Of a stretch of 64,000 bases of DNA, positions 1 to 10,530 are shown piece after piece (position 1 is the first letter of the stretch; each line of letters begins with the position of its first letter). The stretch is from assembly GCA_964247055.1 (NCBI GenBank), contig OZ176060.1:620001-684000 (forward strand), read 5' to 3'. The stretch comes from Paragordius varius. Taxonomy: Eukaryota > Nematomorpha. The translations under genes and the position numbers were made by a program. Below the pieces are notes generated by a model. The model was not told where the DNA came from. It was given only the letters and a program-made list of their open reading frames with translations, and ran no database searches.

Positions 1-527
1 TTTGATTTGGTAGGAGAACAGACGGAACCTTTGGATCTTTAGCTGAAAAAACCTCCAAAAAGTATAAAAGATATTACTTCGGTATGTTCAAATGTTGATT
101 CCAATGACATAAGCTTGAATGATATTAATTTATTTAATGATATTAATAAAGCAAAACCTTTTGGGTCTATAAACTCTTCAAAATTGGGTAATATTATAGA
201 TTTATTCAATGTGATAAGATTTACATGTATAAAAGCGGCTTGGCCAAACATATTCGTTCGGTTCATGAACACATTAAATATCTGTGCAAAATTTGTTCAA
301 AAATGTTTTCTGCCAAAAGCAATCTTGCTAAGCACATTAAAATGATTCATGATAAAATTAAGCATGAATGTCCGATTTGCAAAAAAGAATTTACTCGAAG
401 AGGAGATGTTGCAACACGCATTCATGCTGTTCATGAGAAAATTAAACATGTATGTCTGAATTGCCATAAGGAATATACTGGAAAAGGCAATCTTACTAAG
501 CATATTAAAAATGTACATAAATGAATA
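1..527 (+). pseudogene. C2H2 zinc-finger gene copy ZF1, broken and cut by the window edge
   Basis: This is a 5'-truncated, decayed copy of the gene that is open at 16407-17227. The first 55 bases carry the acidic/EPLDL segment, but the serine codon of the DLS motif has become TAG. A frameshift follows near 190-225, after which 225-524 reads as three recognisable C2H2 fingers with linkers of the HEKIKH type and ends in TGA. The two halves are therefore in different frames. The intact family member has four fingers and a PLDLS motif, which is the known CtBP-corepressor docking motif. ZF1 is the copy that appears to lack the downstream MITE seen next to the other copies, so it may represent the pre-insertion state. 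Anything upstream of position 1 is not visible. Confidence 0.85.
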
Positions 528-696
528 TCTTTTGTTAATATCTTATCTTTTTATATATAAAATATTTTGAGATTCTACGTATTTTATGGCGACCTTTTAA
601 AAATGTATTAAAAACTACTTAATAATTAAATAAATATTTGGCTTTTTCTTGACTGGTCTGTTCTGGAGTTTAATTTTGTATCTTGAAAATCAATTA

Positions 697-872
697 CAGT
701 GGCCAATTAGCTATATAGTAGCGTATGATATAAAACAAATTTTGTCCACAAAATAAATAAGTTTAGTGTTTCATCTAGAATTGTATATTTCACACCGTTT
801 GTTGTTGTTTACTCACAGTTCCTGTATGGCCAATTGGCCTAAAATAATGTATTGGCCAACAATAAAATGGTC
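697..872 (-). repeat. Repeat A, short interspersed element (copy 1)
   Basis: This roughly 180-bp segment starts TA-CAGTGGCCAATTAG and ends in GGCCAACAATA. Its reverse complement matches 15768-15955, including the shared AACAAACGGTGTGAAATATA core. Both copies lie just downstream of a zinc-finger copy, so they belong to the duplicated block. The CAGT start after TA suggests a degenerate Tc1/pogo-like MITE, but a matching right terminus is not clear. Confidence 0.6.
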
Positions 873-1264
873 TAAGCTTTTTATTTAACTAATAAGTTCG
901 GTTAAATTAGCGAGTCACGCATAAAAATAAATTTAACAATGTTGCATAAGTAACAACACATATAAAATAATAATCGTAAACTACAGTTTGTCGTGAAATT
1001 CGGCTTGAACAAATAAAGGCTTATTTTTTTCAAAACAAAAAGCGTTATATATTGTCATATTTTACCCAAATGATAATATTCCAATTAATTTATATCCCGT
1101 TCCTAAAGTTTTCTTTAAATTAAATTGGGGTCTATAAAAAATGTCATGATAAATATATACATATTCTGATAGGAAAATGTATCAGGATTATCATAAGGCT
1201 TTTGGTTTTGGTCCTCAGGATAGATTTAACAAAAGATACTTTTACACTTTTGTTGAATGATTCA
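873..1264. other. AT-rich spacer, nothing recognised
   Basis: No open frame of note, RNA motif or repeat terminus was seen between Repeat A and the CACTA element. Confidence 0.5.
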
Positions 1265-1267
1265 TTA

Positions 1268-2365
1268 CACTAGACAACAAATTTTATCTTTTTTTAACTG
1301 CCATTCTTGTAAATTTAAAATTTATTTCTGCATAATTATTATATCTGAAAAGAAAATTGGTCTAGCATGGAAGAATTTTTTTTTATTAGAGTTTATCGAT
1401 AATTTTTGACCCCGATTTAACATTAGACTCGAAATTTCGAAAATTTAAAGTTTTAGATATGAAGCCAAGTATTTTATATCATTCGAAAGAGCGCAAAAAA
1501 CTGCATCTTTTAAATGGTAGTAAGTCATTTAAATCAATCGGATGTAAAAGTTATTTGGATTTATATGGTCGACATTTTCAATCCTTAAATAAGTCAATAA
1601 TTTTCACAGACAAACTAATTTGAAAATCATATAAATTATTTTAATATAATTATTAGGGTTATATTAGTATTTAATTAAAAAAAATGTTTGAAAAAGCTTT
1701 TGGTTTGCTTTTTTAATGAAAATCTTTATTATCATAAATATTTTACCTAGTGGATACTAAAATGCATAGTTATAAGTGTAAATTTATAACATGATGGCTA
1801 TAAAAGATCAACCTTAAACTTTGTTTATCTTTAAAATTTCGAAATTATCAGCCTTGTAAAGAAAATAAATTAATATTGAGGAGATGGTAATTTTAATAAA
1901 ACAAAACTTAAAGGCTGTTTTGAGTGACATCAAAGCAATAATAAAATGTTTTAATCAAAAAAACTTTCTTGTGTTATCTATTTTGGACATTCATCACCAA
2001 CTAAACAAAGTTTGAGCTATTATCCATTAGTTTTAAAAAATATAATAATTTAAAAAAATGCTCTCGCTTCGCGCGTTTGTCGCTCTTTGTGTCCAATATT
2101 AACTGTCAATACATATTAGTATACATTTCATAGAGTTTTTAATACTCTTTCGAATGATATATTACAAATGGGCATTACTTGTATACTTTCAAAGAAAAAC
2201 ATTTTTTAGTAAAATTTTGATAAAGAGGGCGCATAATCTAAAAAATCAAATTATACAAAATTCTTCCAACGAGTTATAATTTTTATTTCAGATTTACTGT
2301 TAAAATGATATTAAATATCAAAAAATGCAAAAAACTCGAGTGGAGAAAAAATTTGTTGTCTAGTG
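1268..2365. mobile_element. Non-autonomous CACTA (EnSpm-type) DNA transposon
   Basis: The left end reads CACTAGACAACAAATTTT. The right end, reverse-complemented, reads the same for at least 18 bases (CACTAGACAACAAATTTT). The 1,098-bp element is flanked by TTA on both sides (1265-1267 and 2366-2368). CACTA elements characteristically start CACTA and make 3-bp target duplications, so termini and duplication agree. Subterminal inverted similarity continues (GGAAGAATTTT near 1369 against AAAATTCTTCCAA near 2256). There is no transposase-sized open frame, so it would need a transposase in trans. A slightly GC-richer patch (CTCTCGCTTCGCGCGTTTGTCGC region near 2060-2085) is unexplained. Confidence 0.75.
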
Positions 2366-2695
2366 TTATAAGCACAAATATTATTTATAGAAAAATACAG
2401 ATTATTTAACTAATGATATAGTATAAATTGTTTAATATTATTGGGTACTTACGTTTGCTATATGTACATTATCAAAGGACATTTTTAATTAAATTTTTGT
2501 TTAATAACCATAAATATATTTAGTACATTAAGTTAAGTTAGAAAATCATAAATTTTTTAGCGGAAAACGCCATCTTTATAGTATATATTAACACATATTA
2601 TGGAGATTATTTCTCGTAGCCTACCTTTGCAATTAGAAGTTATAGTACTTCCTATCAAGCAATAGGTGGCTTTGTGAAACGAAAATTTAAAGTGG

Positions 2696-2785
2696 ACAGT
2701 GTTTACCACGTGTCATAGTGTGATACGCGTTTCGTCCTTTTTGTGGACTCATCAGCCACACATAATGAGCACGGGTAAACACTGT
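2696..2785 (-). ncRNA. Type I hammerhead self-cleaving ribozyme (left copy)
   Basis: On the minus strand the conserved core CTGATGA (2755-2749) is followed by stem II GTCC/GGAC, then GAAA (2733-2730), then the very short palindromic stem III ACGCGT and a GTA cleavage triplet (cut predicted after 2724). Stem I pairs GTGTGG with TCACAC, then, after an internal loop, CGTG with CACG and GTTTACC with GGTAAAC. A minimal stem III around ACGCGT is the form described for animal type I hammerheads in retrozymes and Penelope-like elements, which cleave best as dimers. It differs from the right copy in the stem II loop and in the cleavage triplet. Confidence 0.88.
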
Positions 2786-3188
2786 CGTTAAAAGTTTGTA
2801 TATATACTGAGTATTTTAAGATTTTAAACCAATTATAGTTGGTGAAAGAGAAAACAGAGAACTTAAGCCCGGAGAGGGCAACCGATTGTACTTAGATTAA
2901 GCCAATTATCATATCTCCTTTTTATCCATTAGCCAGGGTGGGCTTATATAATTAGATATCTCCATAATATGTATTTAATATAAAGATGGCGTTTTCCGCT
3001 AAAAAAATTGTGATAGTCTAATTATATAAGCCCCATCCTGGCTAATGGATAAAAAGGAGATATGATAATTGGCTTAATCTAAGTACAATTGGTTGCCCTC
3101 TCTGGGCCTAAGTTCTCCGTTTTCTCTTTCACCAACTATAATTGGTTTAAAATCTTAAAATACTCAGTATATATACAAACTTTTAACG

Positions 3189-3280
3189 ACAGTGTTTACC
3201 CGTGCTCATTATGTGTGGCTGATGAGTCCACAACAAGGACGAAACGCGTCTCACACTATGAGACACGTGGTAAACGCTGT
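3189..3280 (+). ncRNA. Type I hammerhead self-cleaving ribozyme (right copy)
   Basis: The core is CTGATGA at 3219-3225, stem II GTCC (3226-3229) with GGAC (3237-3240), GAAA at 3241-3244, and stem III palindrome ACGCGT leading to a GTC cleavage triplet (3248-3250, cut after 3250). Stem I is long: GTGTGG with TCACAC, CGTG with CACG, and the outer ACAGTGTTTACC with GGTAAACGCTGT, which includes a G-U replacing a pair in the other copy. All invariant core nucleotides are present, so activity is plausible. A short open frame overlapping it (3089-3289) is incidental. Confidence 0.9.
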
Positions 3281-3381
3281 CCCCTTTAAATATTCGTTTA
3301 TAAAGCCACCTATTGATTGATAGGAAGTACTATAACTTCTAATTGCAAAGGTAGGCTACGAGAAATAATCTCCATAATATG

Positions 3382-3800
3382 TTAAATATTTAAAATTACC
3401 TAGTTTGTTTTACACTTCCTTCATCATTAAAATATCCAATTAGAGGATGTTTTTCATTTTATTGGTTCACATATATGGAATAATTGCATATTTTGCAAAG
3501 TGCTTGATTGTTTTGTTTTTCGAAATAACTAGATTGCTCAAATGCTATTATAAGGAGTCATGTTTGACAAGTTTTAATGTTAAATAAGCATATTTAAATA
3601 TTTGATTTTTATTTTTTAAAAAATATATTAAAAAACAATATATTAAAAAACGATAAAATCTTTCTTTCTTCCAAAAAATTTTACAAGAGGATGGAGGGCC
3701 ATCAACGATCAATCTTATAATTTTTTTATTTTTTTTATACATGCTACGAATATTTATATTTTTATGAACTAAAATTTTAGACTTATTATAATCAGCCCGG
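3382..3800. other. AT-rich spacer, nothing recognised
   Basis: Low-complexity A/T tracts with no supported gene or repeat terminus. Confidence 0.5.
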
Positions 3801-3829
3801 GGAGGAGATAATGCATTTTGAATAGAGCT

Positions 3830-5030
3830 TATTAAAGAACAAATTCCTCCCAGTCGGAATTTTCGTGGGAGTCAAGAAGGTTATTAAAATTAGTGAAAGG
3901 AAAAGTATTTTTATTTAAAGCAGAGGATTTATTTAAAACTTTTATTCGGAGGTGGAAGTGCCTCATAAATACTCTCCTCAAGAATAGGAAAACGATTAGA
4001 TAAAGAGACTTCATTTTTAGAAAAGTAATTATAAATAATTTTTGTTTACCAAACTACTGGAATCCAGAATACTAGAATTTATATCCGTATTATTGCCTTC
4101 ATGTCCCTTACCAATGATGTTTGAGGTCGCACTCACTTTGGTAGGACAAGAATTAATTGGAGGGCTGGGTGGATCAACAAAATTTACTGAATGGGGAGAT
4201 GGCTCGACAACCTTAGGCTTATTAGACGGATTGAATCGGAGGTTTGACAAACTCAACGGTTTGCCGTGAGGATGAGGAGGTAGATTATAAAACATTTTAT
4301 GAGATAAGAGAGAGACATGCGCTTGGGAAACGACAAGTCACACTCATCACATGCGTGAGGCATTTGGACAATATGATATTTGAACGCAAAAATGCACACT
4401 TTCATATGTATACTTGGGTGAATAGATAAAACTTTGTTACAAGGTTTGCAAATATTAACTATTTTGATTAGTTCTTTATGGACCAGCTTAATATGACGTA
4501 GAAGAGACCTCTGGGCAGTCCAGGATTTACAACGAAATTGATGATTGCAAGATTCAAACGGACATAAAAAGTGATTCGGTAAAGGGAAATAGAAGGATAG
4601 AGTTTTGTCTTGCATGGTAGGTTGATGTGGCATCACTTTCAATAGGTCGCCATCATTATTAATTATCTTAAGCATTTTGTTGGCTGGATGGACAAAATCA
4701 AGGATGGTCTTGCGTTTAATGTTTGAATTGGGAGATTAGGCTTAATTGGTAGTTGAGGGCACGTTGACATAAATTTGGGATGAACGGATTGATTAGAATT
4801 GGTGTTCATGGAGAAAGAGAGCCAATATCGGTTGGAGTTGTGGACGGGTTGATACAGTATGAGGGATGGCTTTGAGAAATGACTGTAGTAACAGAGGTAT
4901 AACAGAGGGATGTCTTGCAGTATACTGGTTGATTATCATTATCACTTATTGTTAGGGGAAGACATGATTTGTGTTTGTTGGAGCTATAGATATAGTTGCT
5001 TGAAATCATATCTAAAATAAAAAAAAACAA
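3830..5030 (-). pseudogene. Retrotransposon ORF N-terminal region with C2H2 fingers, broken
   Basis: Read on the minus strand, fragments in different frames line up as one decayed protein. A Ser/Pro/Thr-rich leader lies at 5030-4806. A 140-residue stretch at 4675-4253 carries two zinc fingers (CPFESCNHQF...H...H and CDECDLSF) separated by a CKPCNKVL segment. A Pro/Ser-rich tail follows at 4295-4029. Frameshifts separate the pieces. C2H2 fingers followed by a Ser/Pro-rich linker are typical of the N-terminus of R2/NeSL-type (REL-endonuclease) non-LTR retrotransposons. The C-terminal end of such an element lies at 23380-24085, but I cannot show they are the same family. The alternative is a host zinc-finger pseudogene. 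Base composition is clearly less AT-rich than the surroundings. Confidence 0.5.
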
Positions 5031-5091
5031 AATATGCTTTATAACATATGCTGTATTGCTAATTGTTCAACGATATATAATATGTATTGTG

Positions 5092-5346
5092 CAGAAAAAT
5101 CAAAATTATACGGACAAAACGCAATTTTTTTTTCAAAAGACAAAGCATACATTTTAAATTTATTTTATAAATAACATTAAATTAGAATCATAAAATATCT
5201 AATTGATTGTGTTACTAATTTTGTACAATTTGCAATGTAAAATATTAAGTAATAACCCAGAAAATCCAGATATAAAAATTATGGTTGTATTTAAGAAAAT
5301 AATTTCGTTATCTTTTTACGTTTTGTCCGTGTTTCAATGTATACTG
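5092..5346. mobile_element. TA-target MITE (family M), degenerate copy
   Basis: Family M elements start near CAGTAAAAATTGAAATTATA, continue with ACGGACAAAACG and AAAGACAAATATT, and end in the inverted equivalent ...TTTTTACTG, flanked by TA. This copy starts TGCAGAAAAATC, keeps TATACGGACAAAACGC, and ends ATACTGTA. CAGT termini and TA targets fit Tc1/mariner/pogo-type MITEs. Immediately to the right is an orphan zinc-finger-gene 3' flank. Confidence 0.7.
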
Positions 5347-5470
5347 TAATTTTTTATCTACAAAAAAGGCCATAACTGAGTGGTCAAATAGCACTCCAAA
5401 TATTTTATTACCGATGCATTTTGCAATAAACGTCTTATAAAATATTATGAATCTCAATATCTTTTATTGA
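5347..5470 (-). repeat. Orphan 3' flank of the zinc-finger gene
   Basis: This matches 16216-16330, the flank immediately downstream of the open zinc-finger exon (GATGCATTTTGCAATAAACG and TGAATCTCAATATCTTTTAT are shared). No finger-coding sequence follows, so the gene body has been lost or the copy is truncated at the 3' end. Confidence 0.65.
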
Positions 5471-5689
5471 AAGCTCTAGAGACTTCATTTTAAAAATTTT
5501 CACTTCAATATATAAACTAAATATAAAATGTGAACCATTTCAGAAAATTTTAATTTTTAGATATGGGCACCGAAGTCACAAATTTTTCCGCTTTTCCGAC
5601 GCGATAAAAATTTTAAATATATGTTAAATTTTGGTACTTTTAAAATTTTTTAAAAATCTAATTTTTATCAAAAATTTGTTGAAGCGTAC

Positions 5690-6180
5690 TTCCACTATTT
5701 TTGAGGTATGATGGGAACAGTATAAAAGTGACCAAAGATATTATAATAAAACTTCTACATAATTTAATGATGTAAAACATTTCTATTACCTTAGAACTTA
5801 GATTAAAAGATCTTTTAATTAAATTAAATATAAATTTTTACAATCCCAATAATTTAAAAGCAAACTAACTTTTCTAATTAAAGTTTTGAACTGTTTTAAA
5901 TATTTATTACTATTGAAATATATAGAAAAAGTTTTATTAATATATCTAAAGCGTTTTTATATAAGAAATGTAGAAATTTCATAACACATTACTTTTCTAA
6001 TATACAACACGAAATATTTTACTTACTAATTTTTAACATTAAAAACTATATCGTTTTTATTCGCGTATCAAAACTTATTAGACTTTAATTTTGCTTGCTA
6101 CAAACCAATTAGTTTAAAAATAAATGTAATTTCTTAAAATAAACATTTTATTTATAAAAAGGCGGTTTTATTATGAAATC
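5690..6180 (+). repeat. Repeat C block (copy 1)
   Basis: A segment starting near TTTTTGAGGTATGATGGGAACAG and running through TATCGTTTTTATTCGCGTATC recurs at 13130-13930, 18650-19060 and 22660-23060, all in plus orientation. It carries no open frame and appears to be non-coding ballast of the duplicated zinc-finger block. Confidence 0.6.
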
Positions 6181-6234
6181 TTAAATTTATAACAAAATAT
6201 TACATTAATCAATTTATTGAATTAATAGTGCAAA

Positions 6235-6521
6235 CAGGGGGGTAAATGGCTTTGCAGGCCGCATTTTTACATAAATTTCGACGAGCCGCATTCGAAATAT
6301 ATATGCGGGCATTCATAAATAATTTATTAAATTTCAAACATAAGCAAAGAAAACGGAAGGCAACTTCTCGTTCTTGCTATTTGGATAGATAGTATTTTGA
6401 AAAAAATATTGAAGGAATATAAATTACTAAGATTGTGAGAACATGTTTTTGCAAATTATAAATTCTAAGTTTTTTGCGGGCCGCACAGATATGTCAGAGG
6501 GCCAAACACGGCCCACCTCTG
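6235..6521. mobile_element. hAT-like non-autonomous element
   Basis: The left end reads CAGGGGGGTAAATGG followed by CAGGCCGCA. The right end reads GGCCGCAC...CGGCCCACCTCTG, so the termini form an imperfect inverted repeat of the CAGRGGTGGGC type seen in many animal hAT elements, with GGCCGCA blocks just inside. Flanks GTGCAAAC and GTGTAAAT could be a diverged 8-bp target duplication, but the register is off by one. The related block near 13930 lacks the element, which supports an insertion. The element is 287 bp and has no coding capacity. Confidence 0.6.
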
Positions 6522-7977
6522 GTGTAAATATCCTTTTTTTCTATTCAATTTCAGGCTTTTTTGTCATAATTAATTAACTGCTTTTCGAAAGGTATGATAT
6601 CAGAATTTTTAATGATGCAAAACATATTTATTATTGATTGAATATAATTAAAATATTATTTTTAATGAAATATAATATACTTATAATATTTACAATGTGA
6701 TAATTTTTATCAACATGTATTGAATAACCTATCAAACTCGTATACAAATTATTGTTAAGTGTCTGAATAATAAAAAACTGTTTTGTAATGGTTAATTTAT
6801 GCTATCCAATAAAATTTTAACATTCATTAAAAACTTATAATTTATATTATATATAATATAGTAATAATTTTAATTATACGGACAAAACACAAAAATATTG
6901 AACAATATTATTTAAATTGCAAAGTATTTAAATAGAATAAAGAAAGCTTCAAATAACTTTTGATAAAAAAATTAACTTTTGGAACAGAGTATGAATATTA
7001 TCGAAATAATTATTTTAATGCTATAATCAACACTGAGATGTCCAACTTTAATAGCTTCGAGTGCCGCATTAGAAACAATATATATATGGGATAACAGGAA
7101 TATTTTATTAGGTTTCAAACACTAGACTCTAAAAGCAAAAGCACAATATAATGATTTTTCTAGTTAGCTACCAATAGGTAGACTTGTTCTCATTTCTATT
7201 GGGATTTTCTAAGTGTTTTCTGCAAATTGTGAATTCCTTTATCATTCGCATGTGGGAACAGTCCTGATCTCAATTACATTAATTATTTTTGGCAAATATC
7301 GGCGGACGAACATGTATTAAAGGACAAACTTGAAATATTTAAGACCTACAGAAAAGAAACATTCTTAAAGTGGAAGGTATATTTAGAATTAGTGTCAATT
7401 TAAAATGAGTTTAGTTAAATATTTTAAATAGAGAAAAATTTATATTTTTATTTATGAGAAAAGTTAAGAGTCGCAGCACAAATAGCTTAAGCATACGGGG
7501 CGTAAGCTTATCGGGAATTAATTAAGAGCTTATTTTATGAAAAAGTAACATATTTTTGACACATTTTTTTCAAGTAACAAACAAATGAACGAATATAAAA
7601 CCATTTAGCTTTTTTTGATAGCAGGACCGTAATTTTTTCATTAGTTAGATGGCATAACTGATAACATAATATATATCTTTTTACAAGTTTTTGGAATAAA
7701 CTTAACTTAAACTTAAATAAATATTTAATCTTTATAAAGTGGTAATAGGTATTTTCTTCTACGAAAGTAATAAATATTTAATACAAATATACAAAATATC
7801 ATCCTGTCACAATGCTATTAAAGTCTCCTAAACATCTTAATATTTTACTATTAATAAAAAATCACCAAAATTTTACTTTAAATATTCAAAAACCTACAAC
7901 CCTGTTAGGACTTTAGCGGGGTACCCCCCTCCCTATATTATGAGACTGAATAAAAGCTTATTCTCTATTTTTGCCTT
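6522..7977. other. AT-rich repeat debris
   Basis: It contains an isolated family-M MITE end near 6861-6935 (TTATACGGACAAAACAC) and a very degraded relative of the hAT-like element near 7030-7270 (GAGTGCCGCATTAGAAA). I see no gene. Confidence 0.45.
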
Positions 7978-8197
7978 CAGGTAATTATAAAGAGAAATCA
8001 TAAACATATAAAGACAAATATATTTTCCTAAAAGACAAACATACTTTTTTAAATTTTGTTTCGAATACTCTTTATCGTTTTTGGCTACAAAATAGGGTTG
8101 TTAATCGGTGGGAAATGTTATCATTAATATGGATGTCAATAGAAAAAAATGGTTGTTTTTATATGTTTACATTTTGTCCTTATTTCATTATTTACTC
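7978..8197. mobile_element. Family M MITE, degenerate
   Basis: The left part keeps AACATATAAAGACAAATAT and AAAAGACAAACATAC. The right part keeps TTACATTTTGTCC and TTTACTC in inverted orientation. The termini are mutated and no clear TA duplication remains. Confidence 0.55.
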
Positions 8198-9156
8198 TAT
8201 GTGAAAACTATTTAAATGATATTTTATATCATTTTTCCGTATAAATGTTAGATTGCTTGATTTCCATTCATGTTACAATAATCAAAATTTTATAAATCCA
8301 TATTTTCTCTTTGGTACTCTGAAGAACTAAATGATGGTGACATCTTTAACCTTAGATTTGTAAATATTTTAAGGAATTTATATTAGAATACTTAAAGTGG
8401 TTAAGACGAAAAGACTTATTATTATTATCATTATCGCTAAAGTTTCTATCAAAACATATCTTTTACGAAAATGAAGGTTAAAATTTTGTCTTTTTAAAAT
8501 CAGTAGAAAATAATTAACATTTTAGTTTCCTTTTCTATTTTAAACACCAGGTCTAAAAACAACAACATGTCCTAAAATAAAAAAAGTAAAAAAACGCAAT
8601 ATAAAGAAAAAATATATATAATTTATTTAATTACAATTATTAAATATATAGTTTATTATTTCACCAATATATATTAAAATTTAAACAAAATTTAGGTTAT
8701 TTACCCATTGTAATACATCAACATTTTATTACGAAATTAATGCCTATATTATTTTATATAAACGTTAACCATCAAATATAATAAAACAACTTTATGCAAT
8801 TGAACGCTAACAAATTCTTTTATTTATATCAAAATATAGTTTCTATTTAATTTTGATTTATAATTTTTAATGATTGATTGTGGGACTTTTGTTTCTTTTG
8901 AATCGATGAAAAAAATGGTATAAATATTATAAATATAAAATGTAACTCAGCTACCTTATTTATTGTTAGTAAAATCCTGATTTATCCAAAAAATATTATT
9001 TAATTTTTGGCTATCAACAGGCCTAATATAATAATAAAAATTTTAAAATAACCTTAATAATGTAAAAAAAAACTTTTTTTGCAAAGGAAAATATTAAAAA
9101 TTTCTTATAATGGTTAATTATCTAATAAAACATTATTTTATGGTGTCATTATTGTG
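8198..9156. other. AT-rich spacer, nothing recognised
   Basis: Long A/T runs, with no open frame above noise and no repeat terminus that I could define. Confidence 0.5.
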
Positions 9157-9213
9157 AATTTCTCGGCCTCTAGGCTAAGATCAAAGTATCGTCCCTTCTT
9201 ACCTTAATATTCT
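9157..9213 (+). pseudogene. U2 snRNA pseudogene fragment (5' end)
   Basis: The text TTCTCGGCCT..GGCTAAGATCAAAGT is the hallmark 5' stem-loop I of U2 snRNA (animal consensus: ATCGCTTCTCGGCC, GGCTAAGATCAA). The homology then runs on through TATC, CTTCTTA and TTAATAT. About five bases are missing where the branch-point-recognition sequence GTAGTA should be, and the Sm-site half of the gene is absent. It is therefore a truncated pseudogene, not a functional spliceosomal RNA. Short 5' U2 fragments commonly arise by LINE-mediated retroposition. The pyrimidine-rich tract that follows may belong to the same insertion. Confidence 0.8.
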
Positions 9214-9620
9214 TAATAAAATTAATTGAACTTGATCTTATGCCATTTTTATACTTTTGCAAATGTAAACTGCCCCCTTTTAATTCATTATCTTTTGCAC
9301 TTTTTGTACCTTGTTTTTTAAATTTTGTGCCATTTAAATCTCCCCCTTTGGTAATGTTCACGTTCCTCATTGTTTACCCTCTTTTTGAAATTTCGCCCTT
9401 TTTCTAACCTCTTTTTCTAACTGTTTTTATATACTTCCCCCCTTTTTTACTCCTTTTACTTTAAATTCGCGCTGTCACCATTTTTTAAACGGTTTTTGTT
9501 TACTTTCTACATCTTTGTTAATTGTTAGTGAAATCGCGCCTCTCTTCATCTTTTAATCGCATGTTGTATTTTAATTTTTGGGTCTTTGAATTCCCGGCCC
9601 TTTTTGGTTATATATTAATT
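9214..9620. other. Pyrimidine-rich tract downstream of the U2 fragment
   Basis: About 400 bases have short C-runs inside T-rich sequence (CCCCCTTTT, TCTCCCCCTTTGG, CTTCCCCCCTTTT), quite unlike the balanced A/T of the surroundings. The minus strand is correspondingly purine-rich and has a 66-codon open frame (9170-9370) that matches nothing I know. It could be the body of an insertion that captured the U2 fragment. Confidence 0.4.
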
Positions 9621-9649
9621 ATCCGGGTGATTATAAAAAAATGCAAAAC

Positions 9650-10101
9650 CTATTGAGTCCTTAAACTCTTCAAAATTGAAAAATTGTTATCGATGTATTC
9701 AATGTGATAAAATATATAAGGATAAAAGCCGCTTGGCCACACATATTCGTTCTGTTCATGAGTAAACTAAATATCCTTGCAAAATTTGTTGTAAGATATT
9801 TTCTTGCAAAAGCTTTCTTACTCAGCACATTGATTCAGTTCATAAGAAAATAAAACACGAATGTCCGATGTGTAAAACTAATTTTTCTCAAAAAGGCAAT
9901 CTTGCAACACATATTCAATCCGTTCATGAATAAGTTAAGTATCCTTGTCCGATTTGTAAAAAAGATTTTTCTAGAAAATACCATCTTGCTAAGCACATTA
10001 AATCGGTTCATGAGAAAATTAAACATAAATGTCCGATTTGCCTAAAGGAATATACTGGAAAAGGCAATCTTACCAAGCATAATAAAAATATACATAATTG
10101 A
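9650..10101 (+). pseudogene. C2H2 zinc-finger gene copy ZF2, broken
   Basis: Only the finger half survives. After the SLNSSKL-like stretch come the CIQCDKIY finger and four further finger units ending in NIHN and TGA. Two in-frame TAA codons replace the glutamine of the HEQVKYPC linker. One extra finger is present compared with the open copy (five versus four), through an internal finger duplication. The acidic N-terminal half and the PLDLS motif are absent. A family M MITE starts about 190 bp downstream. Confidence 0.85.
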
Positions 10102-10290
10102 ACACTTTATAATACACATGAATAATATATTGAATGTAGCATTAAATATATTTTGTTCAAATATCCATTTCGCAAATGATATATATTGAGACTCATATTT
10201 TTTATGAAGTTTTGCAAACATCTTTAATAAAATATTTGAAGTTTGACCGTTCTGTTCTAAAGTTTTATTTTGTAGATATTAAATAAATTA

Positions 10291-10530
10291 GAGTAAAAAT
10301 CAAAATTAAACCAAACGTAAAAATAAAAACACAAATATTTTTTCTTAAATACAACCATAATATATGTATCTTGATTTTTTTAATTATATGTTTTACAATG
10401 CATATTGTAAAATAGAGTTAATTTGGTTACATAATTAATTTTCTAATTAAATAATTTTTAGGGGAAAATGGATTTTAAAATATATAGTAGTTTTATGTTA
10501 GATTTATTTATCCGATTTCATAAATAGATG
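10291..10530. mobile_element. Family M MITE downstream of ZF2, degenerate
   Basis: The left end TAGAGTAAAAATC, AACGTAAAAATAAAAACAC and the TACAACCATAA block match family M. The right end is eroded. Its position relative to the zinc-finger stop codon matches the MITEs by ZF3 and ZF4. Confidence 0.55.

Larger units (their letters stand above)
2551..3381. repeat. Inverted pair of ~0.4-kb hammerhead-ribozyme units
   Basis: Arms 2594-2955 and 3018-3381 are reverse complements of one another with few differences. The 62-bp spacer (2956-3017) is not unique: it is the reverse complement of the sequence just left of the left arm (2551-2606, the AGCGGAAAACGCC segment). Each unit is therefore an arm (L) plus this segment (A). 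The order along the plus strand is A-L-A'-L', so the two units are circular permutations of each other in opposite orientation. Each arm carries one hammerhead ribozyme in the sense running from the middle outward. Ribozymes in short repeated units are known from animal retrozymes and from Penelope-like element terminal repeats. No reverse transcriptase is present here, so a retrozyme-like or solo-terminal unit is the likelier reading. Confidence 0.8.

Noticed and set aside
3089..3289. 66-codon plus-strand open frame
   Set aside because: It lies across the hammerhead ribozyme unit and has no homologous frame in the inverted copy; the RNA explains the conservation.
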